A stretch of DNA of 64,000 nt from Lacisediminimonas profundi. GTDB lineage: Bacteria; Pseudomonadota; Gammaproteobacteria; Burkholderiales; Burkholderiaceae_D. Positions 56,400-64,000 of the stretch are shown here, piece after piece. The DNA lies in NCBI RefSeq assembly GCF_008831265.1, contig NZ_VTTH01000003.1, positions 434,001 through 498,000 on the forward strand. The letters run 5' to 3'. Within the stretch, counting starts at the first letter, position 1; each line of letters starts with the position of its first letter. The notes under the pieces are model-generated. The model saw only the letters and a list, made by a program, of their open reading frames with translations. It made no database searches and had not been told where the DNA came from. A program made the translations under genes and the position numbers.

Positions 56400-57182
56400 A
56401 TGGGACAAGTTACCTACGAAGTTCGCGATAACGTCGCCGAGATCATGCTCAACCAGGCCCCGGTCAATGCGCTTACCAAATCGATCATCACCGATGTGCT
56501 TGATGGCTTGAGCCGCGCTGCTGCCGACGACGAGGTCCGTGCTGTCATCCTTGGCAGCGCGGTACCCGGGGTGTTCTGTGCCGGCCTGAATCTGCAGAAA
56601 GTCATCGAAGGCACCGACGCCGAAGCTCGCGGCCTGCTGGAACTGCTTTATGTGCGCATGACAGATCTGCAGTTCGGGCTTGGCAAGCCGTCGATTGCAG
56701 CGGTCACTGGCGGCGCCCGGGCCGGTGGCATGACCATGGCGATTTCCTGCGACATGATCATCGCGGGCCGCTCATCGACATTCGGCTATCCTGAAATCGA
56801 TGTCGGCATCATCCCGGCAATTCACTTCACGCATCTTCCGCGCATCATCGGCAAGCCGCGTGCATTCGACCTGCTCTTCACGGGCCGCTCTTTCGATGCC
56901 GACGAAGCGCAATCGCTGGGTCTGGTGTCACGGGTGGTCGACGACGACCAGGTGCTGGCAGAGGCACGAAAACTCGGCCAGGTGTTTGCAGCAAAGCCCG
57001 CCAGCATCATGCGCATGGGGCGCAATGCTTTCATGACGGCCAACGACAATGGCTACCGCCAAGGCGTGGCGGTTGCGGTAGAAAACCTGTGCAATGTCAT
57101 GGCCACCGATGATGCGCGTGAAGGCTTCAAGGCCTACATGGGAAAAAGGCGGCCACGCTGGGCCGTGAAGCGCTCGAAATAA
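56400..57182 (+). CDS. Enoyl-CoA hydratase/isomerase family protein (isomerase-like)
   Basis: A 260-residue crotonase-fold enzyme acting on acyl-CoA. The oxyanion-hole segments VFCAGLNLQKV near residue 60 and GARAGGMTMAISCDM near 108 are clear. Of the two catalytic glutamates of hydratases, the second is present (GYPEIDVGIIPA) but the first is a threonine (GGMTM), the pattern of delta3,delta2-enoyl-CoA isomerases. I therefore favour isomerase over hydratase. It lies behind the Bug receptor and converges on a CoA-transferase gene. Confidence 0.85.
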   Translation: MGQVTYEVRDNVAEIMLNQAPVNALTKSIITDVLDGLSRAAADDEVRAVILGSAVPGVFCAGLNLQKVIEGTDAEARGLLELLYVRMTDLQFGLGKPSIAAVTGGARAGGMTMAISCDMIIAGRSSTFGYPEIDVGIIPAIHFTHLPRIIGKPRAFDLLFTGRSFDADEAQSLGLVSRVVDDDQVLAEARKLGQVFAAKPASIMRMGRNAFMTANDNGYRQGVAVAVENLCNVMATDDAREGFKAYMGKRRPRWAVKRSK

Positions 57183-57195
57183 GCGCAGGCGAACC

Positions 57196-57223
57196 CGGGA
57201 TTCACTGAATTCCCTGAATCCCG
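57196..57223. terminator. Hairpin between the convergent crotonase and CoA-transferase genes
   Basis: CGGGATTCA (57196-57204) pairs with TGAATCCCG (57215-57223) around a ten-base loop in the 44-base gap. T tracts on both sides are poor, so termination would be weak or Rho-assisted. Confidence 0.45.
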
Positions 57224-57226
57224 ATT

Positions 57227-58762
57227 TCAGTCCTGCGCCAGCATTCGTCCTTCACGCTCGAAGCGGCTGTGCCACGACAGAGCCTCGTCGAGGATGTGCG
57301 GGGTTTGCATGCCGCCATGGCCATTGCGGGCTGCGCTTTCTGCGCGGGCCACGTAGTCGCGCAATGCCGGACGGTAGTCCGGGTGGGCGCAACGCTCGAT
57401 CACCACCGTTGCGCGCTGGCGCGGTGCCAGGCCGCGCAGATCGGCCAGGCCCTGCTCGGTCACGAGTACCTGCACGTCGTGCTCGGTGTGGTCGACGTGG
57501 CTTGCCATGGGCACGATGCAGGAGATCCTGCCGTCCTTGGCCACCGACGGCGTCATGAATATCGACAAGTAGGCATTGCGCGCGAAGTCGCCGGAGCCGC
57601 CGATGCCGTTCATGATGCGGGTGCCCATCAGATGGGTGGAATTGACGTTGCCGTAGATGTCCGCTTCGATCATCCCGTTCATGGAGATGATGCCCAGGCG
57701 CCGCACCAGTTCGGGATGGTTGGATATTTCCTGCGGGCGCAGCACGATGCGCTGGCGGTAAAAGTCCAGGTTGTCGAGGAACTCCTTCATCCCCTCGACA
57801 CTGAGCGACAGCGCAGTCGACGATGCCATGCTCAGCTTGCCCGACTTCAGCATCTCCAGCATGCCGTCCTGCAGCACCTCGGTGTAGCCGGTCAGGTTGT
57901 TGAACGGCCCCTGGTTCAGTCCCGAAAGCACGGCATTGGCGATATTGCCTACGCCGGACTGCAGCGGCAGCAGGTTGGCCGGCAGCCGGCCCTTCTTCAC
58001 CTCGTGGCCCAGGAAATCCAGTATGTGCCCTGCGATGCGTTGCGAATTCTCGTCCGGTGGCGTGAAGGTCGTATTGCGGTCTGGCTGGCTGGTTTCCACC
58101 ACTGCGACGACCTTGTCCAGGTCAACGTGCAGGTAGGGCGTGCCGATGCGGTCGCCGGGGCCGGTCATCGGGATTGGCTTGCGGTTGGGCGGCAGGTCCG
58201 TCCCGTAGTAGATGTCGTGCATGCCCTCCAGACCCAGCGGCTGCATCGAATTGACTTCGAGGATCACCTTGTCGGCCTGGTCCAGCCAGGTTTTGTTGTT
58301 GCCGACCGAGGAGGAGGGGATCAGCCTGCCATCTTCCAGGATGCCAGCCACTTCAACCACCGCCACGCTGAGCTTGCCCAGGAATCCGAACCACACGAAC
58401 TGCGCCACATGGGAAAGATGGATGTCGATGTAGTCCATTTCCCCCTTGTTGATGCGATCGCGGCAGGTCGGGTCGGACTGGTAGGGCAGGCGCATTTCGA
58501 TGCCGCCGACCTTTGCCAGTGCGCCATCCAGTTCGGGTGCGGTGGATGCGCCGGTCCACACGCCGATGCGGAAATGGCCACCGTCCTGGTTGGCCTTTTC
58601 GATCCGATGCGCCAGGGCCTGGGGAAGAGCCTTCGGGTGACCGGCGCCGGTGAAGCCGCTCATGCCGACATTGTCGCCGTGATGTATCAGTGCCGCCGCT
58701 GCATCGGCCGACATGATTTTTTGACGAAGTCCTGGATGGGCGATACGTGAGTTGTGAGTCAT
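57227..58762 (-). CDS. Acetyl-CoA hydrolase/transferase family protein
   Basis: A 511-residue class I CoA-transferase of the ACH1/succinyl-CoA:acetate type. It has GMSGFTGAGHPKALPQALAHR near residue 33, the catalytic glutamate in GYTEVLQDGMLEML near 280, and the glycine-rich NGIGGSGDFARNAYLS near 375. It would move CoA between acetate and another acid such as succinate, or hydrolyse acetyl-CoA. The ATG at 58762 fits the family; the frame continues 17 codons further without homology. It stands alone, convergent with the crotonase gene. About 250 bases without a gene separate it from the DUF3501 gene. Confidence 0.9.
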   Translation of the reverse strand: MTHNSRIAHPGLRQKIMSADAAAALIHHGDNVGMSGFTGAGHPKALPQALAHRIEKANQDGGHFRIGVWTGASTAPELDGALAKVGGIEMRLPYQSDPTCRDRINKGEMDYIDIHLSHVAQFVWFGFLGKLSVAVVEVAGILEDGRLIPSSSVGNNKTWLDQADKVILEVNSMQPLGLEGMHDIYYGTDLPPNRKPIPMTGPGDRIGTPYLHVDLDKVVAVVETSQPDRNTTFTPPDENSQRIAGHILDFLGHEVKKGRLPANLLPLQSGVGNIANAVLSGLNQGPFNNLTGYTEVLQDGMLEMLKSGKLSMASSTALSLSVEGMKEFLDNLDFYRQRIVLRPQEISNHPELVRRLGIISMNGMIEADIYGNVNSTHLMGTRIMNGIGGSGDFARNAYLSIFMTPSVAKDGRISCIVPMASHVDHTEHDVQVLVTEQGLADLRGLAPRQRATVVIERCAHPDYRPALRDYVARAESAARNGHGGMQTPHILDEALSWHSRFEREGRMLAQD

Positions 58763-59011
58763 GCAATTATTCAGAGGGACGTAGTGCGGAATGCGTGGAA
58801 GGCGACGATGCATCCGGCATTGTCTCTTATTTGCGGGATCCGCTGAATACGGGAAAACCCGGCCCCCTGATCATTTGCCTTTCCGGCAAGCGCCTGCCCT
58901 TGGCCGTATGTGGGATGCCGCGCTTGAATTCCAGGCAGACTATCCCGGATCAGACATGGAGAAATGGAGAGCCACAGCGTCATGCAGTCATGGCGCCATG
59001 GCGTGGCTTGC

Positions 59012-59602
59012 CTAGCGCAGGTCTCCGGCCAGGCTTGCCAGCGTTTCGGGTTCGATTGCCAGGTGCGCCGGATAGTTGGTGTGGTCGCAGCCGAGCTTCA
59101 CGCCCGCACCGGCCTTGACGGCTGCGCGCATGTCGGGGCTGAGTTCGAATCGCAGGAAATGCACGGCTGAGGTCTTTTCGTCATTTTCGCGGTCCAGGTC
59201 TTCGTCCGCTATGGCGTAGACGCGCGGGTACGCTTCCACCTCGACGAACATGCGGTCCTCGACCCCGATCAGGCGCGCCAGTTCGCGCTTGCGCTCGTTG
59301 ACATCGGTGTATTCAATCAGCAGCGTGGCCTTCCAGTTCGACCCGTCCGGCACCAGCGGTGCATACGCTTCGATCTCGGCCTGTATGCCTTCTTCTTCGA
59401 AGATTTTCTCGATGCGCAGCATCTCCTGGATCTGGTAACGGATCGTCATCTCGCTTTCGAACTGCACGTTCAGATGCTCGCCCAGCCGGACGCTGCGCAA
59501 CTTGCGGTGGGCGATGACGTCGGCCTTGTGGGCCTTGCGCCACTTGCTGTAGGCCTCCAGCGTCATCAGGTTTTCCGGGGTGATGTTGCCGGTGAATTGC
59601 AT
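59012..59602 (-). CDS. DUF3501 family protein
   Basis: A 196-residue cytoplasmic protein with the DUF3501 pattern (ITPENLMTLEAYSKWRKAHKADVIAHRKLRSVRLGEHLNVQFESEMTIRYQIQEMLRIEKIFEEEGIQAEIEAYAPLVPDG as the conserved core). Function is unknown. It is encoded 33 bases after the iron-sulfur protein gene and is the last of a three-gene unit with rubrerythrin. The same trio recurs in many betaproteobacteria as a block. Confidence 0.88.
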   Translation of the reverse strand: MQFTGNITPENLMTLEAYSKWRKAHKADVIAHRKLRSVRLGEHLNVQFESEMTIRYQIQEMLRIEKIFEEEGIQAEIEAYAPLVPDGSNWKATLLIEYTDVNERKRELARLIGVEDRMFVEVEAYPRVYAIADEDLDRENDEKTSAVHFLRFELSPDMRAAVKAGAGVKLGCDHTNYPAHLAIEPETLASLAGDLR

Positions 59603-59635
59603 GAAATATGTCCTGTCGAGAAATTCGGGGGAAGC

Positions 59636-60985
59636 TCAATCGAGTCCGTATGCGGTCCGCACCAGGGTAAGAGGGTGGGCGAGGGTGGGCTCGCCCAGCT
59701 GGTTGACTTCAAAGCCTTGGGCGATATGGTGGCCGCCGAGCGGGCAGTCGGAACTGATGTAGTCGGGTTTGCTGCCGTCCTTCATGGTGGCCATGGCCTT
59801 GAATACGGGTTTGCCGATCTTCATGGCTTGCTGGTGATAGGCTTTCTTGACGCCGAAGGTGCCGGCGTGTCCCGAGCAACGCTCGATCGTGTTGATCGTG
59901 GTGTCCGGAATCATCTTCAGCATTTCTTCAGTCTTCTTGCCGATGTTCTGCACCCGGCCGTGGCAAGGGATGTGGTAGCTGACGTTGCCCAGCTTGCGCG
60001 GAAACTCGGTCTTGATCAGGCCGTCGCGCTTGCGCGCCATCAGGTACTCGAACGGGTCCCACATGGCTTCTTTCACCAGCTGGGTGTCGGCATCGTCCGG
60101 GAACATCAGCGGCAATTCCTGCTTGAACATCAGGGTGCAACTGGGCACCGCGCTCAGGATCGCGTAACCCTCCCGGGCGTACTTCACCAGCACCGGGATA
60201 TTGGCCTCCTTGGAGGCCTGCACGGACTTCAGGTCGCCGAGTTCAAGCTTGGGCATGCCGCAGCACTTTTCCTTCTCGACCAGTTCGTAGGGAATTTCGT
60301 TGTGGTCCAGGATCTTGAGCAGGTCGTGGCCGATGCCGGGCTCGTTGTAGTTGACGAAGCAGGTGGCGAAGATTGCAACCTTGCCCGGCGTGCGCTCGCC
60401 GTTCCGGATTTCGGTTGCGCGGGCATCGGGCGCGCTGGAACGGAACTTCCGGGTCGCCATGCCGGGCAGCCAGGCGTCGCGGTCCACGCCCATTACCGTC
60501 TCCATCAGGCCGCGCGCGACTTTGGTATTGGTGATCGCGTTGACCACCTGTACCACCACCGGGATGCCGGCAAACGAACCATGCACGTCGGTCGATGCCA
60601 GCAGCTTTTCGGAAGTCTTGACCTCACCCTTGTTGAACTTGATCGCCTTGGCCCGCAGCATGGTGTGCGGGAAGTCCAGGTTCCACTCGTGCGGCGGGGT
60701 GTACGGACACTTGGTCATGTAGCACAGGTCGCACATGTAGCACTGGTCCACGACCTTCCAGTAGTCTTCTTTCTTGACCCCGTCGACTTCCATCGTCGGG
60801 CTTTCGTCGACCAGGTCGAACAGCGTGGGGAACGATCCGCACAGGCTCACGCAACGACGGCAACCATGACAGATGTCGAAGATGCGCTCCATCTCGTGGA
60901 GGCACTTTTCCTCGTCATTGAAGTCGGCGCTCAGCCAGTCCAGCGGATGGCGGGTGGGCGCTTCCAGGTTGCCTTCTCGTGCCAT
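59636..60985 (-). CDS. Heterodisulfide reductase-related iron-sulfur protein (GlpC-like, CCG domains)
   Basis: A 449-residue electron-transfer protein. The N-terminus carries two 4Fe-4S motifs, CHGCRRCVSLC near residue 40 and CYMCDLCYMTKC near 80, and the C-terminal two thirds contain CCG-type cysteine motifs (EKCCGMPKLELGD near 240; CSGHAGTFG near 370). This is the HdrB/GlpC-like fold that often docks to a flavin or thiol partner. The ATG at 60985 follows a GAGGAGAC site. The neighbour rubrerythrin suggests it passes electrons to a peroxide-reducing system. Confidence 0.88.
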   Translation of the reverse strand: MAREGNLEAPTRHPLDWLSADFNDEEKCLHEMERIFDICHGCRRCVSLCGSFPTLFDLVDESPTMEVDGVKKEDYWKVVDQCYMCDLCYMTKCPYTPPHEWNLDFPHTMLRAKAIKFNKGEVKTSEKLLASTDVHGSFAGIPVVVQVVNAITNTKVARGLMETVMGVDRDAWLPGMATRKFRSSAPDARATEIRNGERTPGKVAIFATCFVNYNEPGIGHDLLKILDHNEIPYELVEKEKCCGMPKLELGDLKSVQASKEANIPVLVKYAREGYAILSAVPSCTLMFKQELPLMFPDDADTQLVKEAMWDPFEYLMARKRDGLIKTEFPRKLGNVSYHIPCHGRVQNIGKKTEEMLKMIPDTTINTIERCSGHAGTFGVKKAYHQQAMKIGKPVFKAMATMKDGSKPDYISSDCPLGGHHIAQGFEVNQLGEPTLAHPLTLVRTAYGLD

Positions 60986-61065
60986 CGTGTCTCCTCTGTC
61001 CTTGTTCTTGTCACTGCCTTGCCGTGCCGGCTTGAAGATTGCCCGGCCATGGAATCATCAGCAAG

Positions 61066-61095
61066 GGGCGCTGGCACTTGCACTTGCCAACGCCC
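61066..61095. promoter_or_regulatory. Hairpin inside the rubrerythrin operon
   Basis: GGGCG-C-TGGCA (61066-61076) pairs with TGCCA-A-CGCCC (61085-61095) with one mismatch, in the 143-base gap between the rubrerythrin stop and the iron-sulfur gene. Without a T tract it may set the mRNA ratio by processing or partial termination. Confidence 0.4.
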
Positions 61096-61128
61096 TATGC
61101 TGATTGCTCTGGCTACAGAGCAGCCGGA

Positions 61129-61551
61129 TCAGTCCACCAGTTCGGCCAGCGCCTTGGCGTAGCGATTGGCGTGCGAGCGCTCGGCCTTGGCCAGGGTCTC
61201 GAACCAGTCGGCGATTTCGTCAAAGCCTTCCTCGCGAGCGGTCTTGGCCATGCCGGGGTACATGTCGGTGTACTCGTGCGTCTCGCCGGCGACGGCGGAC
61301 GCCAGGTTATCGCGGGTGGCGCCGATAGGCATGCCGGTCGCCGGATCGCCCGATTGCTCCAGGAATTCCAGGTGGCCGTGGGCGTGGCCAGTCTCGCCCT
61401 CGGCGGTCGAACGGAACAGTGCAGCAACGTCGTTCTGGCCTTCGATGTCCGCCTTGTTCGCGAAATAAAGGTAGCGGCGATTAGCTTGTGATTCCCCTGC
61501 AAACGCTTCTTTCAGGCAGTTCTCGGTCCTGGAACCTTTGAGTTGAGCCAT
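61129..61551 (-). CDS. Rubrerythrin without the rubredoxin domain
   Basis: A 140-residue diiron protein. The ferritin-like helices carry the expected ligands: [51 protein letters not shown] and [12 protein letters not shown]. The C-terminal rubredoxin domain of classical rubrerythrins is absent, so it needs an external electron donor, plausibly the adjacent iron-sulfur protein. Rubrerythrins reduce hydrogen peroxide. The ATG at 61551 has a GGAG site; an upstream open frame is unsupported. First gene of the trio. Confidence 0.9.
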   Translation of the reverse strand: MAQLKGSRTENCLKEAFAGESQANRRYLYFANKADIEGQNDVAALFRSTAEGETGHAHGHLEFLEQSGDPATGMPIGATRDNLASAVAGETHEYTDMYPGMAKTAREEGFDEIADWFETLAKAERSHANRYAKALAELVD

Positions 61552-61836
61552 ATTGGTCTCCGGTTGATGTTTGGGAATTGCCGCCGGGCCAGCGATTCGG
61601 ATCGCCATCCTGACTGACTGTTGTACGTTATTCATGCCGGGCCCGATCGTCCAATTTATCTCCTCTATCGCGCTCATTGCTTATAGCTATGTGCCTCACA
61701 AGTTCGATTGGCCAAAGCTGGAAAGCTGGCAAGAAGCGGGTATCCCGGATGAGCATGCAAGTGTCGGCAAAATGAGAGAATGGCGCCACCGTTTATTGAT
61801 GTTTCGCCATCTTCAATGAAATCAAAGGGAGGCCGT

Positions 61837-62637
61837 ATGAGCAAGCCCGAACCCTGGATACGAGAATCCGGGACAGGACCTGGAATCGTTTGCCTGCATT
61901 CGAACGCCAGTCACTCCGGGCAATGGCGGGCACTGATGTCCCGGCTTTCCGACCGTTACCATGTCCTGGCGCCGGATTCATACGGATCGGGCCAGAGTCC
62001 CGAATGGCCTTCAGACACGATCATCACCCTGGCCGACGAAGTCGCGCTTCTGGAGCCGGTTCTCGGGAAAGCAGGCTCTCCCTTTATCCTGGTCGGTCAT
62101 TCCTATGGCGCGGCGATCGCGCTGCGGGCTGCCCTGACTTACCCGGATAGGGTGCGTGCATTGGTGCTCTATGAGCCGACGCTGTTTTCGCTGATCGACG
62201 CCGAAGGGCGCTCTCCGAATGAGGCAGACGGCATCCGTGACACAGTCGCCTCAGCAGCAGCGGCGCTGGAAGCGGGCGACCGGGATCGCGCAGCGAAAGC
62301 CTTTATCGATTATTGGATGGGCGAGGGCAGTTGGGACAACACCCGCGCCGACAGGAAACCTGCGATCGCTGACTCGGTGCTCAATGTGCGCCGTTGGGCG
62401 CATGCACTGTTGACCGAGCCCACGCCACTGTCTGCATTCTGCAATCTGCGTGTTCCGGTGCTGTTGATGACTGGCGGGCGATCGACCCGGTCAGCTCACG
62501 GCGTTGCCAGGCGCTTGCTCACGGTGCTGCCGCTGGCAGAGCATCGCGAATTTCCGGAACTGGGCCACATGGCGCCGATCACGCATCCGGAACCGGTCAA
62601 CCAGGCGATCGAAGAGTTTGTCTTGCGGATGTCCTGA
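61837..62637 (+). CDS. Alpha/beta hydrolase
   Basis: A 266-residue alpha/beta-hydrolase fold enzyme. It shows the oxyanion strand VCLHSNASHSGQW, nucleophile elbow VGHSYGAA (Ser near 91), acid in the region VPVLLMTGGRST and the histidine in ELGHMAPITHPEPV, a complete catalytic triad. The ATG at 61837 follows a GGGAGG site; an ATG 19 codons earlier is also open. Substrate cannot be told. It is transcribed alone, divergent from rubrerythrin with about 285 bases between. Confidence 0.88.
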   Translation: MSKPEPWIRESGTGPGIVCLHSNASHSGQWRALMSRLSDRYHVLAPDSYGSGQSPEWPSDTIITLADEVALLEPVLGKAGSPFILVGHSYGAAIALRAALTYPDRVRALVLYEPTLFSLIDAEGRSPNEADGIRDTVASAAAALEAGDRDRAAKAFIDYWMGEGSWDNTRADRKPAIADSVLNVRRWAHALLTEPTPLSAFCNLRVPVLLMTGGRSTRSAHGVARRLLTVLPLAEHREFPELGHMAPITHPEPVNQAIEEFVLRMS

Positions 62638-62663
62638 TCCGGTCATCGGGCTTGGCAGGGCAG

Positions 62664-62696
62664 TATGGCGGTATGGCGGTATGGAGGTATGGGTGG
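62664..62696 (+). repeat. 8-bp tandem repeat, about four copies
   Basis: TATGGCGG, TATGGCGG, TATGGAGG and a degenerate fourth unit occupy 62664-62696, between the convergent hydrolase and regulator genes. Confidence 0.85.
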
Positions 62697-62709
62697 AACA
62701 GCCTGGTCC

Positions 62710-64000
62710 CTATGCCCCGGCATCCCACAGCGCAGCCATCCGCTCGCCTACCCGTCGCCCGTGGCTCAGCCCCACTTCATGCAGGGTCAGTTGCGGGCGC
62801 AGGCGGCGCGCCGCCGCCAGCGCAGCGCCGGCGTCGGCCAGGCGTCCTTGACGGTCCAGCGCCGCAGCCTGCAGCACGCGCGGCAGATGAAACCTGGGGT
62901 CGCGCCGGCTTGATGTGTTTGCCTCGGCCAGGGCTTCGTCGACACGGTCTGCCTTGAGCAGGAACAGTCCCAGTGCCCAGCCCCAGAAACCAAGCCGCCG
63001 GTCGCGTGGGCTGATCAGCATGCCGAAACGCATTTTTGCCATGCCTTGCTCGAATTTTCCCGTCATGGCCCATGCAGCACCCAGTGCCACATGGGCCTGG
63101 GCATTGCTGGGGTCAATTTCCAGCGCTTGTTCCAGTATTTCAACGCCCCGGTCTTTCTGACCAAGGTCGCACAGTGCACAACCGGCATAGCCCAGCACCT
63201 CGGAGCTGCCGTCATCCAGTTCAATTGCACGCTCGGCAGCGCCCAGCGCGTCGTTGACCAGGCCGGGAGAGTCAGGCACCAGTCCGATATTGCGGGCCAG
63301 CGCGGTCAGCAAGGCGTAGTGGGCATGCCCCAGGCCAAATCCCGGATCCAGGGCCAGGCTCTGCTCCAGCCGGGAGCGCGCCTCGGCCAATGCCTGCGCT
63401 CCCCACCCCTGCATGGCGATCGCACCGACAGCCTGATGGTAGTGGGACCATGCATCCAGGTTTTCCGGACGCTGGCGGCGTATGTGGGCAATTTCTGCGC
63501 GGGTCAGTTCGGGTTCAAGTTCGGAGATGATGCCGCGCGCGATGCTCTCCTGCAGATCGCCCGCGTGGTCATGGTCGCGGTCAAAGCGGCCGCTCCACAA
63601 GACCCGGCCGCTCGCTGCTTCGGTCAGCTGTGTCGAGACCCGCAGCACATCGCCCGTGGGGCGCACGCTGCCCTCGACCACGAAGCGAACGCCGAGCTGC
63701 CGGGCGACATCAGGCAGGCTGGCATGCTGTCCGCGAAAAGCAAATGAGGACGCATGGGAAATCAGGAAAAAGCCCGGCACCCGCGCCAGCAGCGCGATCA
63801 CGTCTTCGGCCAGGCCCTTGGCCAGCAAGCTGACACGCGGGTCCTCGGACAGCACATTGAAAGGCAGCACGGCGATCATCGGCTTGTCCGGCACGGCCGC
63901 AGGGGATTGATGCCCATCGCTGTGCGCGGCGCGGCCGGCTTGGTCGACATGTACTGCGTCGATTGAAAAACGATAGCCCCGCCCGGAGACCGTGGTGATT
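62710..64000 (-). CDS. Winged-helix regulator with TolB-like and TPR domains, N-terminus beyond the window
   Basis: The frame continues through the window edge. The last visible upstream residues, ITTVSGRGYRFSID, are the end of an OmpR/PhoB-type winged-helix DNA-binding domain. A TolB-like segment follows (IAVLPFNVLSEDPRVSLLAKGLAEDVIALLARVPGFFLISHASSF, VRFVVEGSVRPTGDVLRVSTQLTEAASGRVLWSGRFDRD) and then several TPR motifs to the stop at 62710. This layout is known for CadC/adenylate-cyclase-like regulators of unknown signals. The gene's 5' end, promoter and any membrane helix are outside. Confidence 0.85.
   Translation of the reverse strand, partial: ITTVSGRGYRFSIDAVHVDQAGRAAHSDGHQSPAAVPDKPMIAVLPFNVLSEDPRVSLLAKGLAEDVIALLARVPGFFLISHASSFAFRGQHASLPDVARQLGVRFVVEGSVRPTGDVLRVSTQLTEAASGRVLWSGRFDRDHDHAGDLQESIARGIISELEPELTRAEIAHIRRQRPENLDAWSHYHQAVGAIAMQGWGAQALAEARSRLEQSLALDPGFGLGHAHYALLTALARNIGLVPDSPGLVNDALGAAERAIELDDGSSEVLGYAGCALCDLGQKDRGVEILEQALEIDPSNAQAHVALGAAWAMTGKFEQGMAKMRFGMLISPRDRRLGFWGWALGLFLLKADRVDEALAEANTSSRRDPRFHLPRVLQAAALDRQGRLADAGAALAAARRLRPQLTLHEVGLSHGRRVGERMAALWDAGA

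Noticed and set aside
57269-58750. 493-codon plus-strand frame opposite the CoA-transferase
   Set aside because: Antisense shadow of a clear enzyme gene; no motifs in this frame.
59474-61162. 562-codon plus-strand frame opposite the iron-sulfur operon
   Set aside because: Antisense shadow; the minus strand carries ordered cysteine motifs and DUF3501.

Overview
The window looks like a contiguous piece of a GC-rich betaproteobacterial chromosome, order Burkholderiales and most likely family Oxalobacteraceae (Herbaspirillum/Noviherbaspirillum-like). This is inferred from gene order (surE-pcm-nlpD-rpoS; ndk-rlmN-pilF-rodZ-ispG-hisS-yfgM-bamB-der-hfq-hflX-hflK-hflC-hisZ-purA; rnr-rlmB-cysE; cysS-alkA-accA-tilS-lysC) and from the Bug-type solute receptors. 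No marker such as 16S rRNA is present, so the genus is not fixed.

Positions 1-24.9 kb are core housekeeping. The end of a DinG-type helicase converges on a quinone oxidoreductase. Next come surE-pcm-nlpD-rpoS and a PolB-type exonuclease, nearly all overlapping or abutting, then rlmD, which shares a bidirectional terminator with a convergent Bax1/YccA membrane protein. A long co-directional run from ndk to a purine phosphoribosyltransferase links nucleotide balance, rRNA/tRNA functions, isoprenoid synthesis, outer-membrane assembly, Hfq and the HflKC complex, and ends at a clear terminator.

Positions 24.9-30.8 kb are accessory. The main feature is a five-gene minus-strand operon: ArsR regulator fused to rhodanese, DsrE-like protein, MFS transporter, periplasmic rhodanese, and an exported protein with one cysteine. 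It has one promoter whose -10/-35 region holds an inverted repeat. I read it as a self-regulated reactive-sulfur handling cassette. Beside it are an orphan tungstate-type permease preceded by a composite tandem repeat, an ArsN2-like acetyltransferase and tRNA-Leu(CAG).

Positions 30.9-45.9 kb return to core genes: rnr, rlmB, cysE, lpxH, two cyclophilins, cysS, a DNA glycosylase, accA, tilS, lysC, tRNA-Ser(GCT), and a slipin/NfeD membrane pair.

Positions 45.9-64 kb are accessory and partly degraded. They hold a membrane-protein pseudogene; a catabolic block (Bug receptor, LysR regulator, enolase-superfamily enzyme, MmgE/PrpD enzyme); a possible 48-residue membrane peptide; rnk; about 1.1 kb of gene-poor DNA with repeats; an AAA/DUF4143 ATPase; a second Bug receptor with an enoyl-CoA isomerase-like crotonase and a CoA-transferase; a rubrerythrin / CCG iron-sulfur protein / DUF3501 operon; an alpha/beta hydrolase; and a winged-helix-TolB-TPR regulator cut by the window edge. 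No complete insertion sequence, prophage, integrase or CRISPR array was seen.
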